NCBI GenBank assembly: GCA_944990035.1
Contig: CALYLX010000126.1
Location: 992,001 to 1,056,000, forward strand
Reading direction: 5' to 3'
Origin: Clitopilus passeckerianus
Lineage: Eukaryota; Basidiomycota; Agaricomycetes; Agaricales; Entolomataceae
Length of the DNA stretch: 64,000 bases
Within the stretch, counting starts at the first letter, position 1, and every line of letters starts with the position of its first letter. Below, piece by piece: positions 1-13,769 of this stretch. The notes beneath the pieces are model-generated. The model was not told the DNA's origin and searched no databases. It saw only the letters and a list, made by a program, of their open reading frames with translations. Both the position numbers and the translations under genes were made by a program.

Positions 1-558
1 GGAGGTTGAGGAGCTGCTCTGCCAATACAGAATGATGGCCAATATGGCTAAGCAGGCAGGTGGAAAGAACGGATGGTAAGCTTTCTGTCAATTTACATTC
101 GAAACACCCTATTAATTTCGATCCATAGGTTGTCGGCCATGCAGAAGATGCAGGCAGCAGCTGGAGGTAAAGGCCGTGGGGCGAACGGCATGCCTACACC
201 AGCGCAGATACAGGCCATGCAGAGAGCGATGCCGCCGGGCATGCTACAGCAGATGCAGCGACAAATGAGGAATGGAGGCGGCATGCAGGAGATGATGAAG
301 GCCATGATGCAGAGTCAAGGTGCTGGTGATTTCGACATGGAGGAAATGCAAAGTACGTATCTACTCACTCCGAAAAACAATTACTACACGCCTCACCATC
401 TTACAGGAATGATGTCTTCAATGGGTGGCCTTGGAGGATTGGGAGGTCTCGGTGGTTTAGGCGGACTGGGAGGTCTGGGTGGCCTAGGCGGCGCAGGAGG
501 CATGCCCAACATGGCGGAAATGATGAAGATGATGGGCATGGGAGGCGCAGGCCGTTAA
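1..558 (+). CDS. SRP54: Signal recognition particle 54 kDa subunit, C-terminal part (5' truncated)
   Basis: Exons 1-75, 129-352 and 407-558, with introns 76-128 and 353-406, read in one frame to TAA at 556. The Met-rich sequence (many Met/Gln, e.g. [17 protein letters not shown]) is the M domain that binds the signal peptide and SRP RNA. The GTPase NG domain lies upstream, outside the window. SRP54 recognises signal sequences on ribosomes in the cytosol and docks them at the ER. The tail carries a Gly-Gly-Leu repeat followed by a Met/Gly end, as in other fungal SRP54 proteins. The next gene is convergent, 136 bp away. Confidence 0.86.
424..497 (+). repeat. GGL-coding short tandem repeat in SRP54
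   Basis: About eight imperfect 9-nt units coding Gly-Gly-Leu lie in frame in the last SRP54 exon. Third-position variation between units suggests an old, diverged repeat, so recent slippage is unlikely. Confidence 0.7.
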
Positions 559-694
559 GTGGAATAATGATCTTACGACTCGCGCAAGGATTATCTGTAT
601 TACTAGCTAAGAATACATGCAACTATTCGTCTTTGGGCGACAATACGAGCGTTACGATGGATGATACAAATACAACAAAGGAGCCTTAAGGGAT

Positions 695-1376
695 TTAACG
701 CCTCTTCCTGGCCTGGTCCTTGATCCATTCATTCTTCTGCACAGAAGCAGCATTCTTGTTTCCAAATATGAAGGCAGATGTGTGCTTATCGGCCCCTGTC
801 GTTTTCGAAACTGACTGTGAGGCTCCAAATACCACCTAGAGTTGAAACAGATGGAGCAGGCAGCTTCAAGCGGAAAAATGAAATAACATACCACCCACAG
901 GCCCCACAAGCCGATCACCCCAGAAGCAAAGGAGACGATTGTGGAGAGTGAGCCAATGTCTTTAAAGTTCCATGCTATGAATGCATTGAGGTTACCTGCC
1001 AATGTTAATGAACCCAGGAGAGGATGGGCCGGAGAAACAGGGGAGGAAACAAGTGTCGTTGTACCATCCGGAATCTTCGAAAAGGGCTAAGTCAATGGAT
1101 GAAACCTTGAGGGGTTAAGCGTACATTGAGGAGAAGAGCTGCTGCGACTGCGGACAACCAGATGCCAAACTGGACAGCAAGGAATGACTCGAGGGGCGTC
1201 AACGTTGTTCGACGTTCTCCTTGAGGTGCCGACTCCGAGAGGAATAACAAGAAACGGGGGAAGAGGATTAAGCAAGCGGACAATAGAGCTAATCTTCCAA
1301 CATGAATAGGCTGAGCTTGTTGTTCTGGAGAGTGACGGTATCGCCTGCTCACAGCGCTGCTGAACTCCATGCCCAC
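695..1376 (-). CDS. Small multi-pass membrane protein, unrecognised
   Basis: Exons (5' to 3') 1125-1376, 892-1074 and 695-835; spliced length 576 nt, 191 aa. Three hydrophobic stretches are visible: [38 protein letters not shown] and [19 protein letters not shown]. They are followed by a basic C-terminal tail ending KDQARKRR, which would be compatible with cytosolic ER-retention type tails. I do not recognise the family; it looks like a conserved fungal ER or organelle membrane protein. The start is the first ATG of the open frame (MGMEF); a second ATG lies two codons on. It is divergent from the methyltransferase, 230 bp away. Confidence 0.62.
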
Positions 1377-1606
1377 GCTGAAATCGATCCCTCTACAGCA
1401 TTTTGACTCTGCTGTTGTTGTCGCTGTTCGCCACGAGCCTCTGAAAGATTGTCCATTTCAATTGCCTCTGTGCTCATCGTTGTCGTCGTATGCGGTAAGT
1501 ATATGCGCTACACGTGATGATAGGCGACATCGGTGTGGACTTCTATAAACGCTCAAATTGAGTGGGGAAGTTCTTCTGATAGCCACGATGTTGGCCCTGC
1601 GTATAC

Positions 1607-2990
1607 ATGTCTTCAGAGCCTCCGAACTCGGTCCCTCTGCAAGACGAACATGAAGACGCCCAGTTTTTCAGAAATATGAATGGGCGCTCCTTCAACGCTT
1701 TGAACGAAAGGTATATGCTCCCTGCTGATCAGGACGAAGTAAAGGTGCGTATCTATGCCTATCCTTCTCCCTTATCGCTCCCTGAAGCTGCTGTACTCTC
1801 TGCCGACTTACCAGCGCTCCGAGCTGCACCACCGGATGATGCAGTTTGTATTCAGTGGTAAGAATTACATTGGGCCTGTGAAGGAGGCTCTCCAATTCGG
1901 GGAGCAACGGCGAAGTAAGATAAGCCCTCCTGCCGTCTTCTTCCCATGTTAACGACTCTGCTTCATAGTACTTGATCTCGGAACTGGGGGCGGATTCTGG
2001 TACACCTGATTCTTGGATTCCAGGCGAATAGACACTCACGCAATATCATTGGAAGGGCTATCAATATGGCAGACGACTTTCCTCGAGCCGAGGTCATTGG
2101 CGTCGACCTCGCACCTATCCAGCCTAGGTTCGTGTTACCACGCCGATAAGACTATGGATGAGCTCATTCTCACACGACCATTCCACTCTACAGAAGCGTC
2201 CCACCGAACTGCACGTAAGACAAGAACAGCTTTCGTCATCGTTAAGAATGAATCAAACCACGGTTGCTTTCGTTCCCCAGTTTCGAGCTGTGCGACCTGG
2301 ACGACTGGAATATCCCTTACCCAGACTGCCAATTCGACATTATTCATGCGCGGTCAATACATACAGGCGTGCGTCTGTCTCCTCGCTCAGCTATTTCTAA
2401 TCAACAAACCTGGATTGTGTTCTTGTATAGATCCACGATTATCCCCGATTCATTGAGGAAATCGCCCGCCTACTCCGTCCAGGAGGCCTCGCACTATTTA
2501 TTGAACCCAGTATAATACCCATCGCAGACGACAAACCTGCAACGGACTACGACGATGTCGAGCACGCACTTCATGGATGGTTCACCTTCTGGGAGACATA
2601 TGGGGCATGCCTCAGGTCGAAGGGTATCGACACAACTGTACCAGGCCGCATACATGAGCTGCTGACGGCGAACGGTTCCTTTGAACGCGTGGTGGCGCAA
2701 GACACCATCCTTCCCGTAGGGTTCTGGCCCACAGGTATGGCTTCTTGACGATTACAACGCCTGTCCCATGCTCATAATGCAAAGATCCACATCTCCTCAC
2801 TATTGGACAACTCCAATGGATGGACTACGAACTCTTTCTTCCTGCAGTCAAGACCCTGTTTCTCTCCTGTGGCTTATCCGAATCGAACGCTGCTAGAATA
2901 ATAGAAGCTGCCCAGCGAGATTTATACTACCCACCTTTACGTTTATCCGCCAACCTCCATATTGTATACGCATCGAAAATACCTGTTTAA
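1607..2990 (+). CDS. Class I SAM-dependent methyltransferase
   Basis: Eight exons: 1607-1744, 1815-1914, 1969-1999, 2056-2127, 2194-2214, 2281-2368, 2431-2734 and 2785-2990; 960 nt, 319 aa, no frame problem. The AdoMet-binding motif I is ILDLGTGGGFWAI, followed by VIGVDLAP (motif Post I), FELCDLDDWNIPYPD and the motif III-like RLLRPGGLALFIEP. This layout matches the Methyltransf_25/UMTA-like enzymes abundant in mushrooms. The substrate cannot be told from the sequence. It ends convergent with PAB1, 237 bp away. One exon is only 21 nt. Confidence 0.8.
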
Positions 2991-3227
2991 CTTATATCTT
3001 AATAACGGACGCTTGAAGCGGGACCATAGAATGCATTTCCTTCAGTAGTATAAAAAGTACATCAGAAGGGATAACTACCAGAACCCTCGAGACTATATCA
3101 AAGACCAAACATGACCGTAAGGGCACCGATAGCATACTTGACAGCATATGGTAAGTAACATGTGAATGAGCGGACAGGCCAACGGCCCAGAAGCATATAA
3201 CATAGGTGATAGGCGAAGACAAGGCTT

Positions 3228-5522
<2,295 letters not shown>

Positions 5523-5942
5523 GTTTGGATATTGATTTAGTTGGTTTTCGAGGGTTTGGGTCGTTACTGCTGAAATGTGACTTTTTTCTCTGTTGGTCAA
5601 GTGACGATCATCGTATCGTTAAGTGCCGCTGTCAAGAGCGAAGTCGACGTACGAAGAGAAAAGCAACCGCTAGTATTTGATATTTGGTTTTTTATTTATG
5701 TATTTTTCTGCAGAAAACCATGAGCTCGTCGTCAAAGTCAATGAACTCGTTATGCTGTCAACTCACGTTTTGAAGATGATGGTCGGTTGAAACAAGAGCA
5801 ATTTGACAGATCAGCTATTTGATAGTTTTTTGAAACTCCGCCAATCCTCATTGCGCACAGACAACAGAGTCCAAGGAAATTACATGGAAATTCAGGCTAG
5901 GTTCAATAAGATAATAACAGTCGACTAATGTATAGACGTGAA
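5523..5942. other. Intergenic, PAB1 upstream region
   Basis: This stretch separates the PAB1 start from the SCAMP stop (tandem, both minus). It contains an A/T-rich patch around 5672-5710 that may belong to the PAB1 promoter. I see no supported gene or structural RNA. Confidence 0.5.
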
Positions 5943-7271
5943 CTACCCTCGAGTAAAGTAAGCCTTCGCTCCGTGAGTGGCCAATTCAGTTTTAGCCTGA
6001 AAATGAAGTTGAGTCTGATTACTTGGGCGCTTTATGACAAGGAAGTACCTTTTCAATTGTGTGACCCGCGGCTGTGTGATGAGCATAAATCTGAGGTGGC
6101 GTTCAGTACCTTCGGGCGTCGAAACGAATAGGAGACTCACCTGACGATAGTAGAATGCAAGACCGAGGCCTTGAACTGTCCATCCCACCGTGGCAATCAA
6201 ACTGAGGATAGCTGATGCCCAGAAGTGCTTCCCAAACAGTTGAATAGTCCTAATGAGGCCAGCCGCTCCGGTGCTAGAGGATCACTCACTTTAATGGTTA
6301 ACTGTCTCTCGCGGTATTACGACATACCTTGGTACACCAATAATCCTGAAGGCGCATTAGTCGGGCTCAGACTGCCTAGTGAATAGTAGTACTCACATAT
6401 AAATGCTGAAAGCGAGGTGGAAGCCGCCAAATATGAAATACAGGTCTGAAAGACGCATTTAATACCAATAAAACAGAACCGGAGGTGAAGCCGTGAACTC
6501 ACAGTAATACAAGGATTGCTCCTATCAACATATTAGTTTCAAACATGAATTTTATTGAGCCGCACACACCTTCATGTAGCCATTATAGATCGGGCTTTTG
6601 AAAAACCACCCTTGAGTAAAGGGGAAGAACCATGAGCGGTGGTAGAGTGTACGCACCGATACCACAAGAGAAAAGAAGTGATAGGAATGACCAGCAGGTA
6701 ACTGCAGAGAATTGTTCAGTGCCGGTTGGCATGGATTACATGGGGAGAAGAGCACGGACCCGATTGCAGCACCAAGGTCGCGCCCTGCGTCATCTGCTCC
6801 TGCGAGCAAAAACAAGATGCATGCCACCATGTTGATAATTAGAGTTACTAGAAGCACAAGCCATAATAGATACAGTCTCTTGATAAGTGGCTGTGATGCC
6901 TCAGGTATCTCGTCTTTTATTGAGTGGAAGATGAGTGGGAAAACTAAGAGAACATATGTCAGTTTTTGTTTGTGGTTGACGAGTGGCAGAAATGAGCGCA
7001 CAAGGTGGCCAGTTGTTCCTCCCATTCTTCCGGATATTGTCAGCTCTTTGGTTCAGTTCAGTCTCTCTTCGGTTCAGCTCAGCTTCTCTGCGTCGTAGCT
7101 CTTCCAAACGTGCGGCCTCCGCCGTGTTAGTCTGGTTGTATGTTGGCTGTGGGTCGTCAAAAGGATTCGCATCTAGCGAGTGCGTTGAAGCAAATGGATT
7201 GTGCGTGTAGTCGGCTATTAACATTCAAATAAGCTTTATGAGCTGAAAGAACGCAAGTTGGCCATACTCAT
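5943..7271 (-). CDS. Secretory carrier-associated membrane protein (SCAMP)
   Basis: Eleven exons: 7268-7271, 7002-7214, 6760-6943, 6657-6701, 6570-6594, 6503-6521, 6397-6445, 6328-6345, 6141-6273, 6049-6090 and 5943-5996; 786 nt, 261 aa. The N-terminus has two NPF motifs (HNPFAS, ANPFDD), which bind EH-domain endocytic proteins, then a coiled coil rich in Arg/Glu. Four membrane spans follow with the SCAMP signatures FPLIFHSIKDEIPE and RPIYNGYMK. SCAMPs act in post-Golgi and endosomal traffic. The first exon is only ATGA; an alternative start MLIADYT at 7224 would skip it. Exons of 18, 19 and 25 nt are unusually short. Confidence 0.88.
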
Positions 7272-7703
7272 CGTACGAGGTCGTGAACGTTGCTGGCGTC
7301 TGCGCGCTGCGGTGTCAACAGCTGGCTTAGCAGTGAGCAAGGTTGTTTGGTTTAGCCAGTGATTGCCAAACAAAGAACAACGAATGGTACCTCGTGCACA
7401 TGATGCTGTGCAGAACGCGATGTCCGGGAAATGTTCTAGCAATTGTAAACGGAAATTTTTTTCTTACGAGATAAACTCCGGTAAGAATAGACCGAAGTTA
7501 GGTCTATTAAAAGGGTGCAAACCCCTCGGTATCAAGGTTTCCTTGTCTCCTTCCTTTTCTTCCTCCTCGAGGGCCTTACTTTCTTTTCTTCTCCGAGAAG
7601 CCTCGCAGCGTTCATTACTGGAGGGCATAAATATCAGCTACCCTCTCTTTACAACTCCACCTTCATTTCAAGAAAGTCCACGTTCTCTGCTCTAGCTGTT
7701 AAA
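7272..7703. promoter_or_regulatory. Divergent promoter region, SCAMP / secreted barrel protein
   Basis: No gene is supported here. A pyrimidine-rich tract (about 7535-7580) and a TATA-like element at 7627-7634 lie upstream of the secreted-protein ATG at 7704, the usual layout of a strongly expressed fungal promoter. Confidence 0.5.
7627..7634 (+). promoter_or_regulatory. TATA-like box
   Basis: The sequence ATAAATAT lies about 70 bp upstream of the ATG at 7704 and downstream of a CT-rich tract. Confidence 0.45.
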
Positions 7704-8699
7704 ATGTTTACTTCTTTCGTCGCCGCTCTCGCTGCTGTTGCCTCCGTGTCTGCTCTCGTTGTTCCCCGTGCTACCCCTCCAGCTGGATGGCGTGCTGACA
7801 TTCTCGAGGTTTGTGTTCATTGGCCTGATATCTAACCGCACAATAATCTAAGCGAGGTTGCATAGTCTTACGACGCTTACCACACGCGTTATATGGCTCT
7901 TGGTTGCCAGAACAAACACAACCAACCGTTCTTTGATCTGTGTTGCCATCCTCTCAAGGTCCGTCTGTTTACCATAAATGTTACCGAAGGAGCAACTCTA
8001 ATCAATTCTTTGTCCGCATTTAGTCCGATGAGAGTTTGGCCACTGCTCGCGACCCCAGCTGTGATCCTTCCAAGGCCACTGCCTCTGTTTCTTCAGCTGC
8101 TGTCAAGCCCACTCAATCGGCCAACCACGAAGATGACGATGATGACCTTCCCTACTGTGACGATGAGGATGAGGATGATAATGACTCTCAACCTCCTGCC
8201 ACCCCTACCAAGGCCCCCGCCACTACCACCCACAAACCCACGACCACTCCTCAGCCGACCCCTAAGCCTACGACCACCCAGGCTAAGCCCACGTCTACTC
8301 CTAAGCCCCCCAGTGATAACACTAGCAGCGCCGTGAACAGTGGAGGATTTGCCACTTTCTTCTACCAGGGCGGTGTCGCCGGCGCGTGTGGCACCGTTCA
8401 CAAGGACTCTGACTTTGTTGCTGCTATGGATTACCGCCGCTACGGAGACCTTGGCAAGAAGTCCAGTCTCTGCGGTAAGCGGGTTAAGATCACCAATCCC
8501 GCGAACAGCAAGTCCGTTACGGTGACTATTGCTGATGCTTGCCCAACCTGCAAGAACGCCAACTCCATCGATCTGTCGGTTGGTGCCTTCAAGCAGATCG
8601 CCACTGAGGAGCAGGGCATGGTCGGCAGTAAGTTCCTCTCGTCTGTTTTCTAATGCGTATTGCTCATCATTGCTTTCAGTCAAATGGTCGTTTGTTTGA
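7704..8699 (+). CDS. Secreted double-psi beta-barrel (RlpA/expansin-like) protein
   Basis: Exons 7704-7808, 7866-7958, 8024-8627 and 8680-8699; 822 nt, 273 aa. An N-terminal signal peptide (MFTSFVAALAAVASVSALV) is followed by a Cys-containing segment, an acidic run with five consecutive Asp, and a long Thr/Pro/Lys linker likely to be O-glycosylated. The C-terminal ~100 residues form a DPBB domain: GGFATFFYQ, ACGTVHKDSD, CGKRVKITN, VTIADACPTC, IDLSVGAFKQIA and terminal IKWSFV. Such proteins in mushrooms are called riboflavin-aldehyde-forming-enzyme-like or expansin-like and act outside the cell, probably on wall polymers; activity is not proven by sequence. The last exon codes six residues. 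Confidence 0.85.
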
Positions 8700-9785
8700 A
8701 CACCTCTTCCATAATTCCTTTCCCTTCAAGGTTTCATTGGCTCTCGGATAGAAATGACCGTTCGATCTTTTATTCTCTCAATATTCTCCTCATCTTCATA
8801 AGCATCGACTGCCCCCTGGGACCAGCTCCCCTTACCCTTTGAGTGGCAGGACGCAATCCCCAGTGGACCCGCTCAAATTCACTCATGCTACGCATCTGCA
8901 ACCTCTACTTTTCATTGTGCACAGGAAATTGTACACCAAGCATTGATGTCGCATTATCTAGCTGGCTATTTAGCAAGTCGACCAGATAGCTTTCACCTTG
9001 TTATCGTGCTAGACACAAATAAATAAAGAATGTATTTTAGCCTCAAATATCAGCCTGTAAAGTTAGTGACAGTGAGCGTGACAAGAGGTGCATGGCCCCT
9101 CTGCTAAGGCCGCTTAATGTTCGCGCTGCAGCCTCTTCAGAACGAACTCGTTTGGAGAATATCAACTCTTGCCACGATACCGTTATCGTAGAACAGGAGA
9201 GACACTCAACCAACCATGCAGACGTCTGAGAATACATACTCGGTTGAGGACCTTACCATGTGTCAAGCCTTCCCCGGCCCTTCTTCCCCAAAGGAAAGCC
9301 ACGACGAGAAAGTGGCGCAAATGCACGTGTGCCTTATGGGACAGGAAGGTCCTAGCGAAGAGTGGCGGGTTGACCGGTTCGAGTGCCAGCGGTACCAGCT
9401 GGCACAGAATGACTAGGACATGTGCATGAGCCATACGGCCCAGGAATTCCTCTTTGCTGAGGTGAACAGCGAAGACCCAGGATCCCAGGTGGGATAGATC
9501 ACCAGGGTGCATGGGGGTGCAGGACGCAATCAAGACTCCTTCGATCTCGTTTATCGCCTAGAACCCCTATCCTGTGATGTCCATAAGTCCAGCAATGTTC
9601 CTTGGGACTTTTCTATATTATCTGTGAGGAAACTAAGAAGGGCTGAACCTACAAACCTGACGCGTGATGGATGGTACGAAGGCCCTAAGGCAGTCTTACC
9701 CCGAAAGGCGATACTCTTGCCGCCGAAACCTCGTACGTCACTTCACTGCCGACTGAACTACGCAAGTTGATTTCCTGGCAAAACA
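8700..9785. other. Gene-poor gap with no firmly supported gene
   Basis: This is the longest gap in the window. It holds the 3' region of the barrel gene and the upstream region of the COQ11-like gene. An A-rich polyadenylation-like site lies at 9017-9027. One open frame at 9216-9416 (+, 66 codons, starting MQTSENTYSVED) has a plausible composition but no recognisable domain or splice partners; I do not call it a gene. Confidence 0.5.
9017..9027 (+). terminator. Possible polyadenylation signal
   Basis: Overlapping AATAAA-type motifs occur about 320 bp after the stop of the barrel protein gene. The distance is longish for a fungal 3' UTR, so the assignment is tentative. Confidence 0.3.
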
Positions 9786-11038
9786 ATGGCCTCTGCCTTG
9801 AAGAAGATTCTGGTTGTTGGCGGAAATGGCTTCATCGGTATGTCACGCTACTGGCTCCTCGAAACCGCATAGCTGAGTGTCTGATTTTCAGGTTCCGCTA
9901 TTTGCAGAGCTGCGCTAGCTAAGGGACTGCGAGTGACTAGTGTGAGGTGGGTCATTTTGCGAAGGAAGGGCTAGTTGAATCAATTCAATTGTATCCCATA
10001 CTAGTTCCTCCGGGCAACCATACCAGACTGCAAAGGGTCATACGCCAGCATGGGCCTCTCAAGTCCGTATCATTCCAATTTCTCTGGATTGTTTGCGGGG
10101 GCTAATTGACGTCGTCCTTTCTTTCAGGTTGACTGGGAGAAGGGTGACGCTTTCCGACCAGAGACTTTTGCTCATCTCCTGTCCGAAGTCGGAGGTGTAG
10201 TTCACACCCTCGGGACACTATTCGAAGGAGCAGGCTACAAAAAAGACTTGAAGGAAGGGCACATATTGGGAGTGGCAGGACAACTCGTCCAATCTTTCGT
10301 TGGAGGAAGGAATCCTCTAGAGAACGGGCCATCGAGGGGCAGCTACGAGGCTCTGAACCAAGACACTGGTATGGTCCCCTCGTCATCCAAACAGTGCCTT
10401 TCTCAAATTGCTACGTTATAGCTCTCAATGTCTGCAAAGCATTTGTAGAATCATCAAAAGAAGCTGTCACTGAAAATCTTCCGCGACCTTTCATATACAT
10501 CTCTGCAGAAGATGTTTTCCGGCCATTCATTCCTTCACGTTACATCGAAACAAAACGAGAGGCCGAAATCGGTATCGAAGCGCTCCTAGGGGATAAACCC
10601 GATTACAGAGGGGTCTACATACGCCCTGGTGCGTGCAGCAGCCTCGGTCCGAAAGTGCGGTTACTGACTCTGTGCCTAGGCCTGGTTTACCATTCACATC
10701 ACCGGCCACTGACGACACCTGCAGCAGTTCTTCTTGACATATCATCAACAATTCATTCCAAGGTGCCTCTAGGCATTCCTACCCCTTCCGGGATTTTACG
10801 GGCTGTGAGTTCTAGTGCAAGCCGCACGGATTCTGGGCTGTCTACATCTTCTCTGGAATCAGTCGCTAATGCTATGGTGATTCCGCCGATCCATGTTGAC
10901 CATGTAGCAGAGGCCGTCTGCAAGGCTCTAGATTCTGCACAGCCAATTCGCGGCCCAATTGGGGTGAGGCAGATGCGAGAACTGATCGGATGGGTCGAGG
11001 AAGGGGATGAAAAGAGAGTTGAAAGCAAGGCATTTTGA
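9786..11038 (+). CDS. NAD(P)-binding Rossmann protein, COQ11/YLR290C-like
   Basis: Exons 9786-9837, 9892-9946, 10005-10062, 10128-10368, 10422-10628 and 10680-11038; 972 nt, 323 aa. The N-terminus ILVVGGNGFIGSAICRAAL is the extended/atypical SDR dinucleotide-binding GxxGxxG motif, split by intron 1. Later landmarks are GGVVHTLGTLFE, FIYISAEDVF and SRYIETKREAE, the last containing the family's YxxxK pair. This arrangement matches mitochondrial COQ11/YLR290C and NDUFA9-like proteins linked to coenzyme Q. The paralogue assignment is inference. Confidence 0.75.
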
Positions 11039-11295
11039 CGATTCAGTTATTCTCCTCTTCCGTCGGAAGAACGCCTCACATTGTTGATTTCTCAATCACC
11101 GCAAATAATTATGGCGTGCTCACTTGTGAAAAGTAATCGCCTGACATATGATAAGCGAACAAGGCTCTGTATAGTAATCAGGGTCCTTTCCCCAAAGAAA
11201 TTCCGAGTAAGCCATCGAAGTTTCCAATTTAAACTCGCGTGAGCTCGAATAGGACTCTTCACCTTGGAGCCCCTTCCTCCTAGAACTCTCGCACC

Positions 11296-12477
11296 ATGCA
11301 AGCTAGGACGTGCCAAGTCGCCAGCACCAGCCTTAGCGCCCTTAGACCCTCTCATAGGTCAATAGCTCATTCTGCTTCAGCACAGAGGGCTCTGCCATTC
11401 GTTCTAAACTCTCATAAAAATACAACAGACGACCATGAACACCAGAACTCGGGCGGAAAGCTACGCATGCTTATGTTTGGCAAGCCTGGTGCAGGGAAGG
11501 GCACATTGTCAGCTAGACTGGTCAGACGATATGATGTAGTCTCCCTCTCGACTGGGGATCTACTGCGGCAACACATTGCGGAAAAGACACAGGTCGGAAA
11601 AGAGGCAGAGGCAATCGTCGCTCGTGGTGGCCTCATTCCCGACGAAACGATGCTCAAAGTCGTGACGAGTAAGCTGGATTCGCTCATGAACAAGGTGTGC
11701 ACATGCCTCCAGCATATTTACAGTGTGCAAATGCTCATAACAATTTTCTGATCAGCATTGGATTCTGGATGGATTCCCTCGCACCCTCCTCCAAGGCAAA
11801 TTGCTAGACAAGCATCTAAGGTAAGTCGCCCCTTTTCATTCTAAGTTCCAGAACTCAACTTTTTCTTCTTAGGGCACGCAATTCACCCTTGACTCTCGTG
11901 GTCAACATAGACGTCCCAGACAGCGTTATTCTGGAGCGTATCTCTGATCGTTGGGTCCACCTCCCCTCCGGTCGAGTATACAACATGTCGTACAACCCGC
12001 CACAAGTAGAGGGTCGTGACGACTTGACAGGGGAGCCTTTGACCAAGCGTCCTGATGACAATCCCGTGGGTTCAGATCTCATTCAGGAACTTAGCAAGAT
12101 TTAACAATTTTATTCCCTAGGAAACTTTCGCCCGCAGACTGGCTCAATTCTACGCTTCTACATCTCCTCTACTAGACTATTACGCAACCCAATCGGCATC
12201 TCAAGCTAGAACAGCGCCTAATCCTCACCAACACCCTCACCAGCTTTCCATTCATCGACCACAGCCCCGATTCAGGCTGGAAACCCTCTCGGGAGCCACC
12301 TCAGACGAAAACTGGCCGATCCTTGAAAAGATCATCTGCACACAGTTCCCTACCCTCACTGAACGCGTCGATTTGGCAGCACTCAGGAGGAAGCAATCTC
12401 TGGCGGGAGCAACTATACAGAAAGAGATCGAGAAGTCGAGATTGGGCACAATTTCCTTAGCAGACTTGAGGTCTTAG
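11296..12477 (+). CDS. ADK2: Adenylate kinase, mitochondrial AK3/ADK2 type
   Basis: Exons 11296-11694, 11756-11820, 11873-12065 and 12121-12477; 1014 nt, 337 aa. After a Ser/Arg-rich presequence, the P-loop [10 protein letters not shown] (residues ~60-70) is followed by [10 protein letters not shown], the GFPRT motif and a LID with [13 protein letters not shown] and [16 protein letters not shown] lacking zinc cysteines. This is the long form typical of GTP:AMP phosphotransferase in the mitochondrial matrix. The C-terminus is longer than usual and His/Pro/Gln-rich in the middle (ALDYY... to [10 protein letters not shown]), which might hide an unrecognised intron, although no good borders are seen. 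Confidence 0.88.
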
Positions 12478-12629
12478 ATTGGTCTAGACGATTACTCTCT
12501 TTTATTTCTTGTTGTTGTAGAACTACCTGTATATTCTTGTTAACGAGGACTGATGATTTTTTGGACCAGAGTACGATACCTTATGAAGTCGAGAGTCTGG
12601 GCAGAGGGCTTCGGAGCCGCTGCCGATCT

Positions 12630-13687
12630 TCATCGTAAGCCATACCTGGTTCGGAGTTCAGTGATCAATCTACTGTGGAGTTGTCGAGGTACGAACATTT
12701 TGACGATATAGAGGCCTTCTGGAAGACCCTCTTGCACCTGCTCGCTGACAAGCCGCAGTCCAGCTTTACGAAAAATATCTTTCCACGCCTTGTCGGACCT
12801 GCGAAACCGATGAGTGTCGGCACTTCGGAGAGGGACGGAAGAAATTCAAACCTAGTCAAGCTCGAATCCTGGTCATCGAAAACGGTGCAAGCTGAGCCAT
12901 CCGGTGCATCCTGGCACAGGTTTTCTTTCACCACAATGACGCTTTTTCCATTCTCCTTCTCCCGGAGAGCTACATGTGCACGTTGGAAGAAAGCCACCAG
13001 ATCTTGATCGCTTAGATGCCCTAAACACCACTGGCACCAGATGACATCGAAGCCTCGGGTAATATCCTCTGAAGGGCGTTCAGGTTGGAAGCCTACTCGA
13101 TCCAAGAAGTTGGCGTGGTGTGGCTTTAATGGATCGAACTCTTGTAGCGTCCCCTGGAGAATAGTAACACTTTTGGCCTCGTCAGCTATTCCTTTCCACG
13201 GTGTACTCCCTGGGGGAAGAGAGCTTGGGTTTGCGCTAGCCCGGCCTTTCTCCACGGCCTGTTGTACAAAAGGCTCTACCGGTTCCAGTAATACAACATC
13301 GGAGACCAGGTGGAGGAGGACATCTCCAGTTACACGCCCGATCCCTGCTCCAACGTCCAACGCACGAGTTCGTGCGGGTTTAGGCGGGTTTAGGGGGCGC
13401 AGAGCAGATTTCACAGTGCATAGTTCTGGGTATAGCTTGAGAAGAAAGAGTCGTGATCCAAGAGAATCAATTCTGGGTAGGGTCTGGCATACAATTGGTG
13501 AGAGATATTCGCAACCCAAGACGGTGGATAATCACTCCAGATCCAAATCCACCTGAAAGATAAGAACGTCGGTTAGAGTTCTACTAGTTTCAACTTGTTC
13601 GAACACACCCAGCACACCATCTAAGCTCGCAGGCTGGGTATTCCAGTAATCGAGCCCATCGTCGAGGTCAGGGAGGGGAATGGCCAT
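12630..13687 (-). CDS. NTM1: Alpha N-terminal protein methyltransferase
   Basis: Exons 13609-13687, 13536-13552, 12852-13483 and 12630-12798; 897 nt, 298 aa. It shows the NTMT1/Tae1 hallmarks: DYWNTQPASLDGVLGGFG at the start, ALDVGAGIGRVT (AdoMet site), VIWCQWCLGHLSD, VIVVKEN and the RSDKAWKDIFRKAGL C-terminal helix. The enzyme methylates the alpha-amino group of proteins beginning (Met)-X-Pro-Lys. Exon 2 is only 17 nt but restores the conserved GGFG loop. The tail after LYIVKM is about 20 residues longer than in the yeast or human enzymes. It is divergent from Csm3, 82 bp away. Confidence 0.88.
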
Positions 13688-13769
13688 TTAAATTTGAGAT
13701 CACGTGTATTTCTGCCCAGTAAATTGACGCGACGCGCAAAGAAACCACAACAACGCGTCTTCCTCAGCC

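Noticed and set aside
8093..8683. 196-codon antisense frame over the barrel protein
   Set aside because: It mirrors the Thr/Pro linker and DPBB code; composition is typical of a shadow frame.
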